DNA from: Mermis nigrescens
Lineage: Eukaryota > Nematoda > Enoplea > Mermithida > Mermithidae
Length of the DNA stretch: 64,000 nt
Assembly: GCA_036768485.1 (NCBI GenBank)
Contig: JAVLUZ010000521.1
Span: 1-64,000 of the forward strand
Reading direction: 5' to 3'
Shown: positions 33,488 through 44,586 of the stretch, piece by piece
Layout of the letters: each line of letters begins with the position of its first letter
Numbering within the stretch: the first letter of the stretch is position 1
The notes under the pieces: generated by a model
What the model was told of the DNA's origin: nothing
Databases searched by the model: none
What the model saw: only the letters and a program-made list of their open reading frames with translations
Translations under genes and position numbers: made by a program

Positions 33488-33733
33488 CATAGGTGGGCAG
33501 CACCAAAATTCTGGGGGAGGGTGAAAAAATTTTTAAAGGTCAAAAAATGGTCTTAAAAGTGGTTATACGGCGAAAAAACACCATTTTTCGACGTTTCTCA
33601 TCGAGCACTATCCAATGGCATCAAAAGATTGCTAAAAAAGCGAAAAAATTTTCTGGGGTATTTTGATTTCTGGGGGGGGGTATTTTAACTTCTGGGGGAT
33701 GCATACCCCCCAACCCCCCCACGCCCATGTGTG
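33488..33733 (+). mobile_element. G-tract hAT MITE, copy 4
   Basis: CATAGGTGGGCAGC to CCCATGTGTG with perfect TSD GTGGTGGC (33480-33487 and 33734-33741). Confidence 0.95.
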
Positions 33734-33819
33734 GTGGTGGCGTGGCGATCTCTACTCATTCATTTTCGATACAAGTGTTATGACGATGACGAGAATCATA
33801 GCGCACAGATGGGCGCAAC

Positions 33820-34387
33820 CATAGGTGGGCAGCACCGAAATTCTGGGAAGGGGTGAAAAAATTTCTGGGGGGGGGGTGAAAAAATTTTTAAAGGTCAAAA
33901 AATGGTCTTAAAAGTGGTCGTATGGCAAAAAAACACCATTTTTCGACGTTTCTCATCAAGCTCTATCCAATGGCATCAAAAAACTGCTAAAAAAGCAAAA
34001 AAAAATTTTCTGGGGGTTATTTTGATTTCTGGGGGGGCATACGTGGGCAGCAAGAAATTTCTGGGGGGGGTGCAAGATTTTTTGAAGGTCAAAAAATGGC
34101 CTTAAAAATGGTGGTATGGTGATAAAAACACCATTTTTCGACGTTTCTCATCAAGCACTATCCATTGGCATCAAAAAATTGCGAAAAAAGCGAAAAAAAA
34201 TTTCAAAAATTGAATTCTGGGGAGTATTTTGATTTCTGGGGGGGGGGGTATTTTGGTCTCTCGGGGGGGGGTGGTTTCTGGGGGGTGCATACCCCCCAAA
34301 CGCCCCCTCCCCACGCCCAGGTGTGGGGGGGGGGTATTTCAACTTCTGGGGGGTGCATACCCCCCAAACCCCCCACGCCCATGTGTG
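33820..34387 (+). mobile_element. G-tract hAT MITE, copy 5, split by copy 6
   Basis: Outer member of a nested pair: CATAGGTGGGCAGC to CCCATGTGTG, TSD GGCGCAAC (33812-33819 and 34388-34395). Copy 6 interrupts it within its poly-G region. Confidence 0.9.
34038..34325 (+). mobile_element. G-tract hAT MITE, copy 6, nested in copy 5
   Basis: CATACGTGGGCAGC to GCCCAGGTGTG, complete, flanked on both sides by runs of G, so its TSD is poly-G and cannot be phased. It shows several TATTTTGATTTCTGGGGG-type units, more than most copies. Confidence 0.85.
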
Positions 34388-34454
34388 GGCGCAACGGGTC
34401 ATGGGGCAAATTAACAATTGATGTAATACTAAAATCGGTTTGGCGGGTGATATG

Positions 34455-34712
34455 CACACCTGGGCGTGGGGGGGGTTTGAGGGGTATGCACCCCCAGAAA
34501 CCAAAATACCCCCAGAAATCAAAAATACCCCCCAGAATTCAATTTTTGAAAATTTTTTTCGTTTTTTTCGCACTTTTTTGATGCCAGTGGATAGTGCTTG
34601 ATGAGAAACGTCAAAAAATGGTGTTTTTATTGCCCTACCACTATTTTTAAGGCCATTTTTTGACTTTCAAAAAATCTTGCACCCCCCAGAATTTTTTTGC
34701 TGCCCACGTATG
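34455..34712 (-). mobile_element. G-tract hAT MITE, copy 7
   Basis: CACACCTGGGCGTG to GCCCACGTATG. TSD GTGATATG (34447-34454) against GTGATAGG (34713-34720), one mismatch. Confidence 0.9.
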
Positions 34713-34739
34713 GTGATAGGATAGCAACTCGGATCGCCG

Positions 34740-35690
34740 GTTGGCGATCAATTTGATGCACGTTGATGTCTTTCTTCTTTCATACAGTGGCAACGCAAAA
34801 TAGTTTGCGTTTTCACAGATAAATTGACATTGAGGCAACGCGATTTTTGGGGCAAGTCGTTTGAAGCCAGTGTTGGCGCTTTACAATCTAGAAAGACATC
34901 GGTGGCTGGAGCCTCGGAAATAGACATGTTGCCAGCGGTTTGTTGGGCGCAAATTTGGGCCAAAGTCTTGGGTAGAGAAACGTCGAGAAAACCTTGAATT
35001 TGTTGACACGACGTGTAGCGAGGGAACTCGATTGAGCAAATGATAGGCGGAGTGGTGCGCACACGAATTGATTGAATTCACTGATGTGCTAAAAATGGAT
35101 CCGGCATATTTGCAACGATTTCTGGAAATTCGACAAAAACTTCGCTTGGAAGTGGAGTGTAGATGCATTCTGTGAACGTACATTCGTCGAAGTTGTTCTA
35201 ACCATGCGCCAAGCGATTTTAGGTTCACGATGCCAGACTAGGAATTGGTCGAACCTGGTATCAAGAAACTCTAGCAGAAATGGCGCAGACATGATACTAG
35301 CTGCTTGGAATGATGGGTTAAATTGGAACATAGACTCATATTCGGAAATCAATTCACTCATACCTTCTGAAATATCGACCATGTGACGTATAGCCAGTGC
35401 CAAAGGGGCATTATGGTCAGGGGAGTCGCTAGACGATGCAGAAGAAATTCTGCTGGAATTTTATAGTATGCACGACGCTCAATTTCTGGCGGTGCTTGTA
35501 GCGTTGGATGATTGGCGACGAATTCTAGGCCTACTTTGTAGACCATGGGGCCAGTTGTGACATAAAATCGGGTGCGACGAAACCTGGAATCATTGCAGAA
35601 TAAACAAATATGATGAGTCATTTTGATGATTTTGGGCATCATTGAAGTGATGCACATCTCCAATGACTCTTGGGACATTGGTGGGGGTTA
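34740..35690 (-). pseudogene. Element 3 remnant of the second extra ORF
   Basis: Read on the - strand from 35690: FYVTTGPMVYKVGLEFVANH, then (in a shifted frame) RHMVDISEGMSELISEYES, LLEFLDTRF and REPKIAWRM, then PLPSEVFVEFPEI and IQSIRVRTTPP. Each block has a counterpart in the same order in elements 1 and 2. At least three frameshifts are present. The survival of this region in a third, independent element shows it belongs to the family. Function unknown. Confidence 0.7.
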
Positions 35691-35769
35691 GAAAAGTGTG
35701 ACCAATGGCAACACTTGTTGCGTTTCCGCACAAACCGGACGCACGACTTGCACATCTGGGTTTACACAC

Positions 35770-36370
35770 GAGCTATAATGGTAGGCAAATTGGTAGATGC
35801 ATGGCTAACTGATGGCGTGTTAGCTACTTCAGTAGGTGTGATGTGCCAATTCAACTTTTTGTAGACAGCTAATCGCTTCTGTAGCCGATGATACTCATCA
35901 AGAAACGCTTGTGATGCAAAAAGCTGTTCGAAGTATTGGAAGTTGAAACAGATGAAGCGACGAAATTGTCGTTATTATGTGACGAATGGGTCGGTTGTGG
36001 TGTGGGAAACATAACGGTGGGGTGGAAGATACCGAGTATGTGACAGGTGGAACATCAGAATGCATAGGTGGCTGCGAAAATTGTTGATATGAGTTGTTTG
36101 GCTGATGATAGTTTGGAGAATGCTCTGCAAAACGGTTGTTTGCATATACATTTCTATTATTATCGTAATACTGTGTATTACTGTAGGAATAACAGTAGTT
36201 GTTTTGGCAATTAGCGTAATCTCGACAAAAAATCATTAATTGGGCGTCGAAAATCTTGATAGGAATCGTAATTTTGAAACGTTGTATATGATGGCCTAGA
36301 TTGGCTATGCTGATGAGACACGTACTTGCTGAAAGTGCGAGCATTGCTGTTATGATTTATGCTATCGTTG
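35770..36370 (-). pseudogene. Element 3 pol linker remnant, cut before the protease
   Basis: The - strand shows an Asn/Tyr/Gln-rich segment (NNRNVYANNRFAEHSPNY region) followed by FASQAFLDEYHRLQKRLAV and THP-like HASTNLPTIIARV, matching element 2 pol residues about 20-172. The frame then runs into a stop. The Asp-Thr-Gly protease site and everything after it are deleted. Confidence 0.7.
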
Positions 36371-36379
36371 TTTTGCAGA

Positions 36380-38018
36380 CACTAAAAACATTCATCTGGA
36401 GTACGTCTCATGTATTTGCAATGAACACAGTAGGGCTGCGTTGACGCATTAGTCGTTTCTGGATGCGATTGTCAAAAAAACGTAGTTTGACGGGGGTATC
36501 AATATGATGATACGTAGAACGACAAAAATTACCTTTTAGCAACACACTACTATGTACTACAGTGGCTGTTGCAGGTAAATACGGAGTAGGCTGCTTAGCT
36601 GAAGCATACTTAGGTTCGCAAATTCTATACAACGCCCAGCATGAAGAAATTCAAGCAATGGCGCTACAGGCGCTCTGTTGTAAGCTTCTTTGGCGATTTC
36701 TTGATTCAAGCCTTTTCTAAGCTGATGACGAAGCATTTTGTCGAAAGCTGGCGAGTCAATCTGGACTTCAGGTTGAGCGCAAATGAGATCTTCGCATAAC
36801 GCCAAAAAATAAGCGTGTACAGACTCCGATTGGAGCTGTTTTCACTCAAGAAATTTGTCATACAACGTATCTGTGTCCATTGAACAAAACTCTGCAATTA
36901 ATGCTTGTTTTGTGTCTTTGTATGATTGACGAATATTGGAGGGAAGGGAACGAAACAGACGGGTCGGGTCGTATACGTGTCGGAAACCATGGCAACAACT
37001 CAAGAGATGAACATTCATCAATTCTATAACCTGCTGCTAGTCTCTCAAATTTATGGAAAAAAATCCATTAATATCCGTTTTTTCACCTCGAAAAAACTTC
37101 TTATTAGCTATCGTGATCTGAATCTGTTGCAAAAATGGACCTCTGTTCATAGAGTCAGCTAGGTAATGGATGCCTGCATTTGATGAGCTATCAGACGAAT
37201 CATCATAATTACGATGATGGCAACATGAACATCAGAAAGCGGGTTTACGACGCGTAGGTCTTTCCAACGGTGAGTCAGAAACTTGGTCTGAATAATGAAC
37301 TCTTCGGTTCTGCTGTTGCTGAGGTGGTATCTGATCTGATCAATGCACCTTGATTTGACGAAAAATTTTGAATTTGCGGAATGTGCATTGCATAGAGTTG
37401 GGGTAATTCAGCATTGACGGGGTTAACTTGGTTAGGGGCCGGCGGAACGGCTGATGATGCAAGCTGTACTCGCAGAGACAGTGTTGCTGCTCAGCGTTTA
37501 CAGTGATGGTGGGGCGCAATGACGACGTTGCAATTTGCTGATTAGGACGCTTGGAGACTGACAAACAATGGACGGGCGTTGACGTTGCAAGCTGCACATG
37601 CGAATCCAAGTCAGCATTTGCAAAACGAGCGAAATGCTGCTGGTCCGCGTTTGCAGTGACAGTTGACGCTGGTTGTGGCATGCTAGGCTGAGCATTTGCA
37701 GAGTTTGCATTTTGCTTTTGTACATGCACATGATCAACGGCGATGCGTTCGAGACAATTTTCCAACTCTTGCATGTGAGCAAACATCACATTCAAAAGAT
37801 TATCTGAATTGTGATTTTCGGCAATCTGAGTCACGTTTAAGTCGGAAGCCGAGCGTTGGCGGTTTGCAATCGTGCATAGCAATATGGTCTGAATCTGAGT
37901 CATTAGATGAAGTTCGAGTGACTTTCTGGTCACTAGCCTGTTTAGGCGACTTATTGGGGGTTTCCTTCCCCACTTTAGCCATTTTTCCGGCTACTTTCTT
38001 GCCTGGCATGGCGGACAA
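36380..38018 (-). pseudogene. Element 3 gag remnant
   Basis: The - strand start near 38018 is basic (PGKKVAGKMAKVGK), like the basic start of element 2 gag. A Gln/Ala-rich middle follows in another frame. The capsid-like block ALCEDLICAQPEVQ, then MLRHQLRKGLNQEI and EFLHAGRCIEFA (36600-36805), aligns with both other elements. A degenerate knuckle with several Cys follows near 36365. Multiple frameshifts. Confidence 0.7.
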
Positions 38019-38242
38019 TCGAGATTAAGATCAGGACAACGAAATTTCGTCACAACCCCATTCTCTGACAATAAAAATATGCACACGAACACAATAGAGT
38101 TAAAAAATACACACGAACACAATTATGTTAAGAATGCACACAAACATAATAACGTTACACAAAGTGGAAGAAATTTTTGAAAATTTTTAGGCAGAAAAAT
38201 GAACGATGTTAGCTCAGCCGGTCATAGTGAATGACCTCCAAT
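38019..38242 (-). other. Element 3 leader and candidate primer-binding site
   Basis: Non-coding leader. Ignoring the MITE at 38243-38512, the first internal bases on the - strand read T then TGGAGGTCATTCAC, a typical TGG start for a tRNA primer site one base after the LTR. Element 2 also begins TGGAG there. The tRNA cannot be named by eye. Confidence 0.4.
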
Positions 38243-38512
38243 CACACCTGGGCGTGGGGGGGGTTTGGGGGGTATGCACCCCCAGAAACCAAAATACCCC
38301 CCCCCAGAAATCAAAATACCCCCCCCCCCAGAATTCAACTTTTGAAAATTTTTTCGTCTTTTTTCGCCATTTTTTGATGCCAATGGATAGTGCTTGATGA
38401 GAAACGTCGAAAAATGATGTTTTTATCGCCATACCACCATTTTCAAGGCCATTTTTCGACCTTCAAAAAATCTTGCACCCCCCCCCAGAATTTTCTTCGC
38501 TGCCCACGTATG
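38243..38512 (-). mobile_element. G-tract hAT MITE, copy 8, at the element 3 LTR junction
   Basis: CACACCTGGGCGTG to GCCCACGTATG. The flanks CCTCCAAT (left) and TCTCCAAT (38514-38521, one base in) show an imperfect duplication that includes the first T of the LTR. So it inserted on the LTR/primer-site boundary. Confidence 0.85.
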
Positions 38513-38520
38513 CTCTCCAA

Positions 38521-39801
38521 TGTAAATGTAGCGCAGCGCCTACATTCACCTCTTACTTGACCCGAATCTTAAGCTTATGCACACGTTGGAGGGTTTACGC
38601 CTAGCTTTGGGTTGCTAACCTGGCGGACTCGGGGGTAAGTGGCCCGGCCTGTTCAGGGTAGCCCGGCCCTCTAAGCACGCACCTAGTGAAACTTACTTAC
38701 TTAACCCCTTTGTGATTAAGTACCTAAATAAAGTAAGTTCCCCGGAAATCTAATTGAGAGCTCAAAAAGATTATTATTTAACTTGTTTTAGACCAAATTC
38801 CGGTGCTTGAAAATATTGAGGGTTCCTAAGTATAGTGAGGCACAAGGACAAAAATTCAGCAGCACGAAAATTCAACTGAGCCCAACATCGTTAATTAAAT
38901 AATTAATTTTTTACAATATTTTTGTACAGAAAAGTTATGAAGCAATGAAAAAGCGACAGCATAGAGAATACATGCTGTCGTCGATCATGTTACGCTAATA
39001 AGTAAAATCAAACAATGTATTTAACATGGGCGCAAAGCCCAGCCAAAGGACATACAATTGGTACGCCGCTTGGCGTACAAAAACGAATGATAAAACAAAA
39101 CGAAACGTAGGGGCGAAAATACGCATACCCACTAAGTACAAGAAAACTATACGTTGATTGCAGCCAAGCAAAAAGAATGCACTCGCGGAGACTCACTCGA
39201 CGTGTGGCGTAAAATGAAAACTGCACAGCACAGATGGGCTGGCGAAAAAGCTGAGTCAAATAAGACTTTGAAAAATCGTAATAAGTGCCGGAATGCCATA
39301 ATGTCGTCCAAACTGTGCTTGCATGCAGTTTTAAACAACACGCAAAAAGAGGCGTATTAAGACAAACAAAGAAAGTTGAAATGGATACACGAATATAACA
39401 ATAGGCCTATGGGCAAAAGCTTACAATAAAAGTATGTACAAACGAGACAGGCACAAATATGAGACACACACATATGATCTTTAATTACACGTAAGATATG
39501 ATAACACCATACCAATTCGTACTCAAGTCGCATTAAGCGCGACTGCCAATTTTTCTATCCCAGATTTTGATTGGAAGTATGTGTGGGAAAGGAATGAAAA
39601 TATGATAAATTTTAGGGGGAAGGTGGTCCCGGGTGAGCCGCTTAAGCATTACGCTTAACGGTCGCATATGCGTGAATATGGAAATTGAGCACAAAAATGT
39701 ACATCTGGAGCAATCAGTCGATGATGTGTATTGTAATGCAAAAGGAACGGAAATTCGCGTTGATCCAACGCCACCTAACGGCGTGTAGAGGGATCTCTAC
39801 A
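38521..39801 (-). repeat. Element 3 5' LTR
   Basis: 1,281 bp, TGTAAATGTAGCGC to GATCTCTACA. Counterpart of 30781-32057; followed on its right by the TSD ATAT. Confidence 0.85.
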
Positions 39802-39837
39802 ATATTACAATGCCAAGAAGGGCAAATTGTGAGTTTT

Positions 39838-41070
39838 TACATTAATCATAGGTAACGCGATAGCGCTACCTATAATATACTTGTCCATCCTTTTTTCTTA
39901 TATGTTTATCACAGCCAGTGCAAAATTCGTGTCCCCCGGCCCTCACAGCAACAACGGCACACACCTGGGAGGCGCAGCGATAATTTAAAAATTCGATACC
40001 CGTCTTTTTTTGTTTACGCTCAATACCGAGTTAGCAATGAGTGTGTAAAGTGTAAACAAAAAAATCAAATAATTTGCGGAGGGCCTTTTTTCAATGTTGC
40101 CCCTGAGCTGTAGATTACGAATCTGACCTTAAAATTTCTTTACACTCAATGGTTGTTGCACAAAAATGTAAAGTATACGGGTTTTTTACTCTTTGCTTGT
40201 TTTCAGCTTATCTAACTCAATTTTGGTTTCTGTGCAGTCCAATTGGTTTTATAATGTAGAGGATAACAAAATCTCGAGGAGAAATTTTTTCTCTTTTAAC
40301 GCAATATTGTGTAAAGTATACGCTTTTTTAATGTTTTCATGTGCAGAAGCATATCTAACTCAGTTTCACATTCGATGCAGTCTGATTGCTTTCAAAAGGT
40401 AGACAGTTACAAAATCTAAGTGAGTGTTTTTTTCGAAAACGTAAAATTTTCAAATTTAGAGGCGGTTTATTGTAAAGAGTCTGAGACAAAAAATTCTCTT
40501 CCTGTCATATTCTCCACTTTGTAGACAGAACGTGGTAATTATCTTTAAAATGTGCTTCGTCCTAAGCGCTACACGTCAAAATTTATTTTGTTTCTTTACA
40601 ATCAATATTGCGTTATTAGTGCAGGTGTAAACTTTACACTGATAAATTTCTTTCCGCCCAGAGCGTCGTGGACGATGAATTTAGAAAAAATGTTCTCCGC
40701 AAGGTCAGAATAATGAATCTGACCTTTAAACTTTTCTACAGTCAGTGTTTGTTGAGGTATAAAGAGGTGAACTTTGAATTATACATCTACATATTTTCTA
40801 TTGCCGGTAGATAACTTCGTATTGCATATTGTTTGATCAGATTTTTCTTATTTCAGAGATTTTTGACTCGTCTTTAATAAATAATTATTCTTATTATCAT
40901 AAATACATTGTTCTTAAACTTTAGTAGAATGATTAATATTTTTTCAAAATAGTATAATCAAGCTGAAATTGGCCGATATGTTGAGTTGGTGCAGTGGCTC
41001 ACGTGTCCGTTCCCGCATGTGGGTTTAAAAAAGAATAATGGGTTCAAATCTTCTGAATAATGACTTTTTT
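39838..41070. repeat. Second repeat subfamily, copy 2, with intact tRNA-like end
   Basis: Begins with the palindrome ATAGGTAACGCGATAGCGCT and follows 8940-9991 block for block. At 40976-41060 the tRNA-like module is uninterrupted: GTTGGTGCAGTGGCTCACG, then about 45 bp, then GGGTTCAAATCTTC. This is the empty-site counterpart of the hAT insertion at 10000. Confidence 0.65.
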
Positions 41071-41398
41071 CATTTTTTTAATTCTTTTGGAAAAACCATG
41101 CATTTCATTTGACTTATTCACATGTTTAGGTTCTGCAGATAACACTTTTTTCTTTTTGAATTTCGCCTTAGTTCTCGAGTGGGAGTGTAAAGAGTGCGAA
41201 AATCTGGGGTGAAAAGACACATTTTGGTCGAGTTTTCGACTTGTTTATGTCTGCCAACAACTCCGGTTATGCGTTTTAAGAAATTTTTTCTGACAAAAAT
41301 GTTTTCCGGATCAAGGGCTATCTTGTGCTTACCAGCAAACTTTTCTACAATCAATACGCAGTTAGTACCAGGTGTCAGCGCAAACGACTTATTATATA
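41071..41398. repeat. Fragment of the GTGTAAA-rich family
   Basis: Aligns in order with about 315-510 of repeat copy 1 (AACACTTTTTT, GAGTGTAAAGAGTGCG, AACTCCGGTTATG). Element 2 is inserted at its right end. Confidence 0.55.
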
Positions 41399-42620
41399 TG
41401 TAACTTCGGGCGGTCGTTGCACTTTGGAGTTGTCTTAGCGCGCGCAAATGAGTTGGCTGATTAAGTACTTGAAGTATGTACGGATAGCTAAACTGACAGC
41501 ACGCCGTCAGGACAGATACCCAACACACAACAACTACCAAAGCAACGAACCCCAATAAGTACCTTCGGGGCTTACCTAAGTACCTATGCTACAACTAGCG
41601 CTGGTCAAGAAGCTGCGGTAAAAACCTGCACTCTTCCAAAATGACCCTGAATACCTACTACCTAAAATCTCCACGGACGTAATTGGTCCGATACCTATGG
41701 AGATTATGGGTTGGAGATGCCGACCGCAGATCTTAACCAGGAGTAATTAGATAACCCCGGAATTTGCCCTAGGTCCTTGGACCTCTTTAGACCAAAAGAA
41801 TAATTTTTCGCGAAAAGAATTGAAAAGGTTTCGCACCAGATTACCTATGGCGAAACAACTTACGAATTTTGGTTCCAATAGCACTCTGTACCTAAAACAC
41901 AACAACAAAGAGCTCTAATCCGGGCTGTCATCCACTATAAAAATTATGTAATAATTTTTATAGATTTTTGGTTTGAAAAAGGAATTGTGAATTTTGCACA
42001 AAACGATAAATAAAGACTTTACCCAACGAAATCCGGCAAGAAATAATATTACGGCCGGCCTAGTCCCAATTCCTGACTGCTTGCGATATAATGCACCCCT
42101 AAGCAGTGGATTTTCGTGTGTTTACCGAATTAAAACAATGTACAATCAATGGCGCTAATAAAGTCGGAGATGACACGCCGCAAAAGCTAAGGCCAAACTG
42201 CCACAAACTAACTAATAATCCTAAGGGGGATTGGCCCACAGTAATAGAAGAAGAAAATATTGTAAAATGTGTTTATGACAAAAATGGTGTGCTTCTTGCG
42301 CATAGATTTTCCAGGTCTCCGCACAGGCTCAACGTGAATAGCGGTCATGTCGCCTATGTTTTAAATGTGAAAAGTGATAGGGGACTTGTGGGGTGTTCCA
42401 CAGTAAACAAGGTCGCATCATAGTATCCCTCGCAACACCTAGCGACAAGAGTCCAACCAATTGACACTGCGTGGTCGGAATGCCTCCGCATGTCATATCG
42501 TCGATCTGAAAATATGGCTGGGTCGCCAAAGTGGAACCAATTGACCGGATGGTCGGAATTGGCGCACTAATGTGCGCAAAGGCCGTACAAGTAACGGCAC
42601 GTGTAGATACACTATCTACA
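41399..42620 (-). repeat. Element 2 3' LTR
   Basis: TGTAACTTCGGGCGG to GATACACTATCTACA. Nearly identical to 54107-55328; differences seen at 41407-41408, 42137, 42187, near 42299, 42426 and 42432. A 105-codon open stretch on the + strand inside it lacks an ATG and is not called. Confidence 0.95.
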
Positions 42621-42634
42621 CTCCTCCCTTCACC
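42621..42634 (-). promoter_or_regulatory. Element 2 polypurine tract
   Basis: On the - strand GGTGAAGGGAGGAG directly precedes the 3' LTR start TGTAGATAG. Expected primer for plus-strand DNA synthesis. Confidence 0.75.
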
Positions 42635-43152
42635 GGGAAAAAATTCGGAACACGGGCCAAATTTTTTAAAGTGAAAAATAAAATTGGAGAAATATGAGAA
42701 AAATTGTTGGGGATCCAACAAATGGAAAATTTTGAGTAATTTATTGAAATTTTGGTTGGGCCCCCTGTGGATGGGAAAAAATTTTGAGTTGAAAAGAATG
42801 GTGGCTGAATTCATGACCGAGCCTCTATCGAGTAGTGCGGAAACCTGAAAAATAAATTTGGATAAAAGAAAATTAGGTAGATTTTAGATAAAGTTAAGAT
42901 AAAATAAGGCCACCCTTGCTCTGAGCAAGGTCGAGAATCAACAAGCTTAAAATGACGAGATTACGTAAAATTTAAAGACAAAAATTTTAAAGGCACAGAA
43001 AATAACGGACCGCGAACTAGTAGTTTTATAATAAAGACGCTTTACAACAAGACGCGAAAAAGACGACGTTGATCCAAACAAATAAAATGCTGCTGGCCAT
43101 CGGCACAAGCGCAGAGTCCAAATAAATGTGGAAAGCGAGCCAAACGTGGCTA
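42635..43152 (-). other. Element 2 3' untranslated region
   Basis: About 520 bp between the stop of the last ORF and the polypurine tract; no gene or motif recognised. Confidence 0.6.
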
Positions 43153-44583
43153 TCAATGGCGTTTATGGTCGGGTTTTGACGTCGGAAAGAAACGAGACGA
43201 TTGAATCGAGCGACGAGACGAGTCGCTCGAGTCTGTAGAGCGACGATGCGACGGACGATCCTCATCCAATAAATTTATGCGCGGTTGCATGCGTTTGCGC
43301 AGGCTACGATGTTCGTCGTACGAAACGGCATCCGGCGATGGTGCCTCGAATCCGTAATAAACTCGTGGTTGACTAGACGGAGTAGCCGGACGGCGGAACT
43401 CCTCGAACCTTTGATCACGGCGCGGTGGAGAAGGAAAGCGCCCAAAACTACCGGTTTTGCGCGAAGGAGAGCGCGAATGGTATGGTTGTGGTTGTGGTTG
43501 ACCCCAAAACTCATTTGACCGGGAGATTGAACGGCGTTCGTGTTGCGGCCGATCGAGACTAACGGTTGACCGCGGCGACCAACGCGTTGGTGATGGGCGA
43601 CGCCCAACACCTTCGCGTTGACGCTGCGGCGAATGCTGCTGCGACGATTCGAGCTGCCGCTGTTGATAACCGCCGACGTTGTCAGCCGACCGCTGCAACC
43701 AATGCGTCGGTAATGAGCCACGCCCAAAACCTTCGCGTTGATGCAACGGCGACCTTTGGCGCTGCACTGCTCGCGGCGGCGGGGTTGAACGCGGCCGATG
43801 TTGCTGCGATGACCGCTGCTGCAATTGCTCACGTGGCGTCGACGTTGCCGGTAACTGGGGCGAATTCTGCCTGAAACGAGACAAAGAAGAGGGTCCGGGT
43901 TTGTTTTCAGATGGCTTCGATAATAACGCCAGTTGGCGATGGATCATTGCTTGCCTCTCGCGTCGCTCTCGTCGTTTTTGGTTGGCACGCATAGCTCGTT
44001 GAGTATGTTCGTATTTATTCCGGACGTATCGGCTGGCCCTTAATAAAGGAATGGCTTTGTGATAGGATCGTAAGCGTTCCATGTACGTGTTCTCATCCTC
44101 ACGTCTTATTTCAGAGGCCACGGCTAAAGAGCCTGGCTTACGTGCAACAGTAACGCGTGGCAATGGTGGCATCGGTTGAGTTTCACGGTCGGCTTTCTCG
44201 ATTATCATTCGGGCCTGGCGCAAATCGATCTGAGCCTGTGAAGAAAGATCTGTCACGTTTCGTCGTTTCTTTGCTTGGGGGCCACTTGGGCCCTCCGAAT
44301 CAGCGGCTCGTTTCTGCAATTGACGTCTCTGCTGGTTTTGGCAAATATTGTTCAATTCGTCAGGCAGTTTTTTCAGAAGATAATGCGAAGAGTGTTGGCG
44401 CGATTTGTGGCGACCAAATTGGGCAGGCACCGTTAAGTCAGGATCTGTGGCTTCGCGAATTAGCTGAATATCATGATGTAGCACAACCGGATCCTCAATT
44501 TCTTCCGCTAACTCAGGAAATTCTACAAAGGCTTCCCTCGGAAATTGAGTATACGTCGGACCAAAGAAGGCGGCACGAAGCAT
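43153..44583 (-). CDS. Element 2 second extra ORF, C-terminal part
   Basis: 476 residues in the same frame as the two upstream pieces, after a TGA at 44587-44589. It opens with GPTYTQFPREAFVEFPELAE, conserved in all three elements, and then VTDLSSQAQIDLRQARMIIE, conserved with element 1 (VDLSVQAQIEMQKARMVIE). A basic RAADSEGPSGPQAKKRR stretch could act as a nuclear signal. From about residue 230 the sequence is dominated by Arg, Ser, Gln and Pro. A duplicated unit of about 30 residues (HSPQRQREGVGRRPSPTRW and its neighbour) and an SDSSRRSIQSSR end resemble RS-type RNA-binding tails. No transmembrane helix or signal peptide. Function unknown; RNA binding is inferred only from composition. Confidence 0.65.
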   Translation of the reverse strand: MLRAAFFGPTYTQFPREAFVEFPELAEEIEDPVVLHHDIQLIREATDPDLTVPAQFGRHKSRQHSSHYLLKKLPDELNNICQNQQRRQLQKRAADSEGPSGPQAKKRRNVTDLSSQAQIDLRQARMIIEKADRETQPMPPLPRVTVARKPGSLAVASEIRREDENTYMERLRSYHKAIPLLRASRYVRNKYEHTQRAMRANQKRRERRERQAMIHRQLALLSKPSENKPGPSSLSRFRQNSPQLPATSTPREQLQQRSSQQHRPRSTPPPRAVQRQRSPLHQREGFGRGSLPTHWLQRSADNVGGYQQRQLESSQQHSPQRQREGVGRRPSPTRWSPRSTVSLDRPQHERRSISRSNEFWGQPQPQPYHSRSPSRKTGSFGRFPSPPRRDQRFEEFRRPATPSSQPRVYYGFEAPSPDAVSYDEHRSLRKRMQPRINLLDEDRPSHRRSTDSSDSSRRSIQSSRFFPTSKPDHKRH

Positions 44584-44586
44584 CCG

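Larger units (their letters stand above)
30781..39801 (-). mobile_element. Element 3: pol-deleted Ty3/gypsy relative
   Basis: Bounded by two similar LTRs in direct orientation, with a 4-bp duplication ATAT (30777-30780 and 39802-39805). Coding remnants on the - strand are gag (right), the pol linker up to just before the protease Asp-Thr-Gly, then directly the 3' part of the second extra ORF. Protease, RT, RNase H, integrase and exonuclease are gone in one deletion near 35700-35775. It could only have moved using another element's enzymes. Five MITEs lie in the internal region, and a sixth sits at the 5' LTR junction. Confidence 0.8.

Noticed and set aside
34151..34581. Pro/Gly-rich frames over the MITE cluster
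   Set aside because: Produced by poly-G/poly-C tracts of the MITEs; recur wherever a MITE lies.
42106..42423. 105-codon open stretch within the element 2 3' LTR on the + strand
   Set aside because: It lacks an ATG, lies antisense inside an LTR, and shows no domain.
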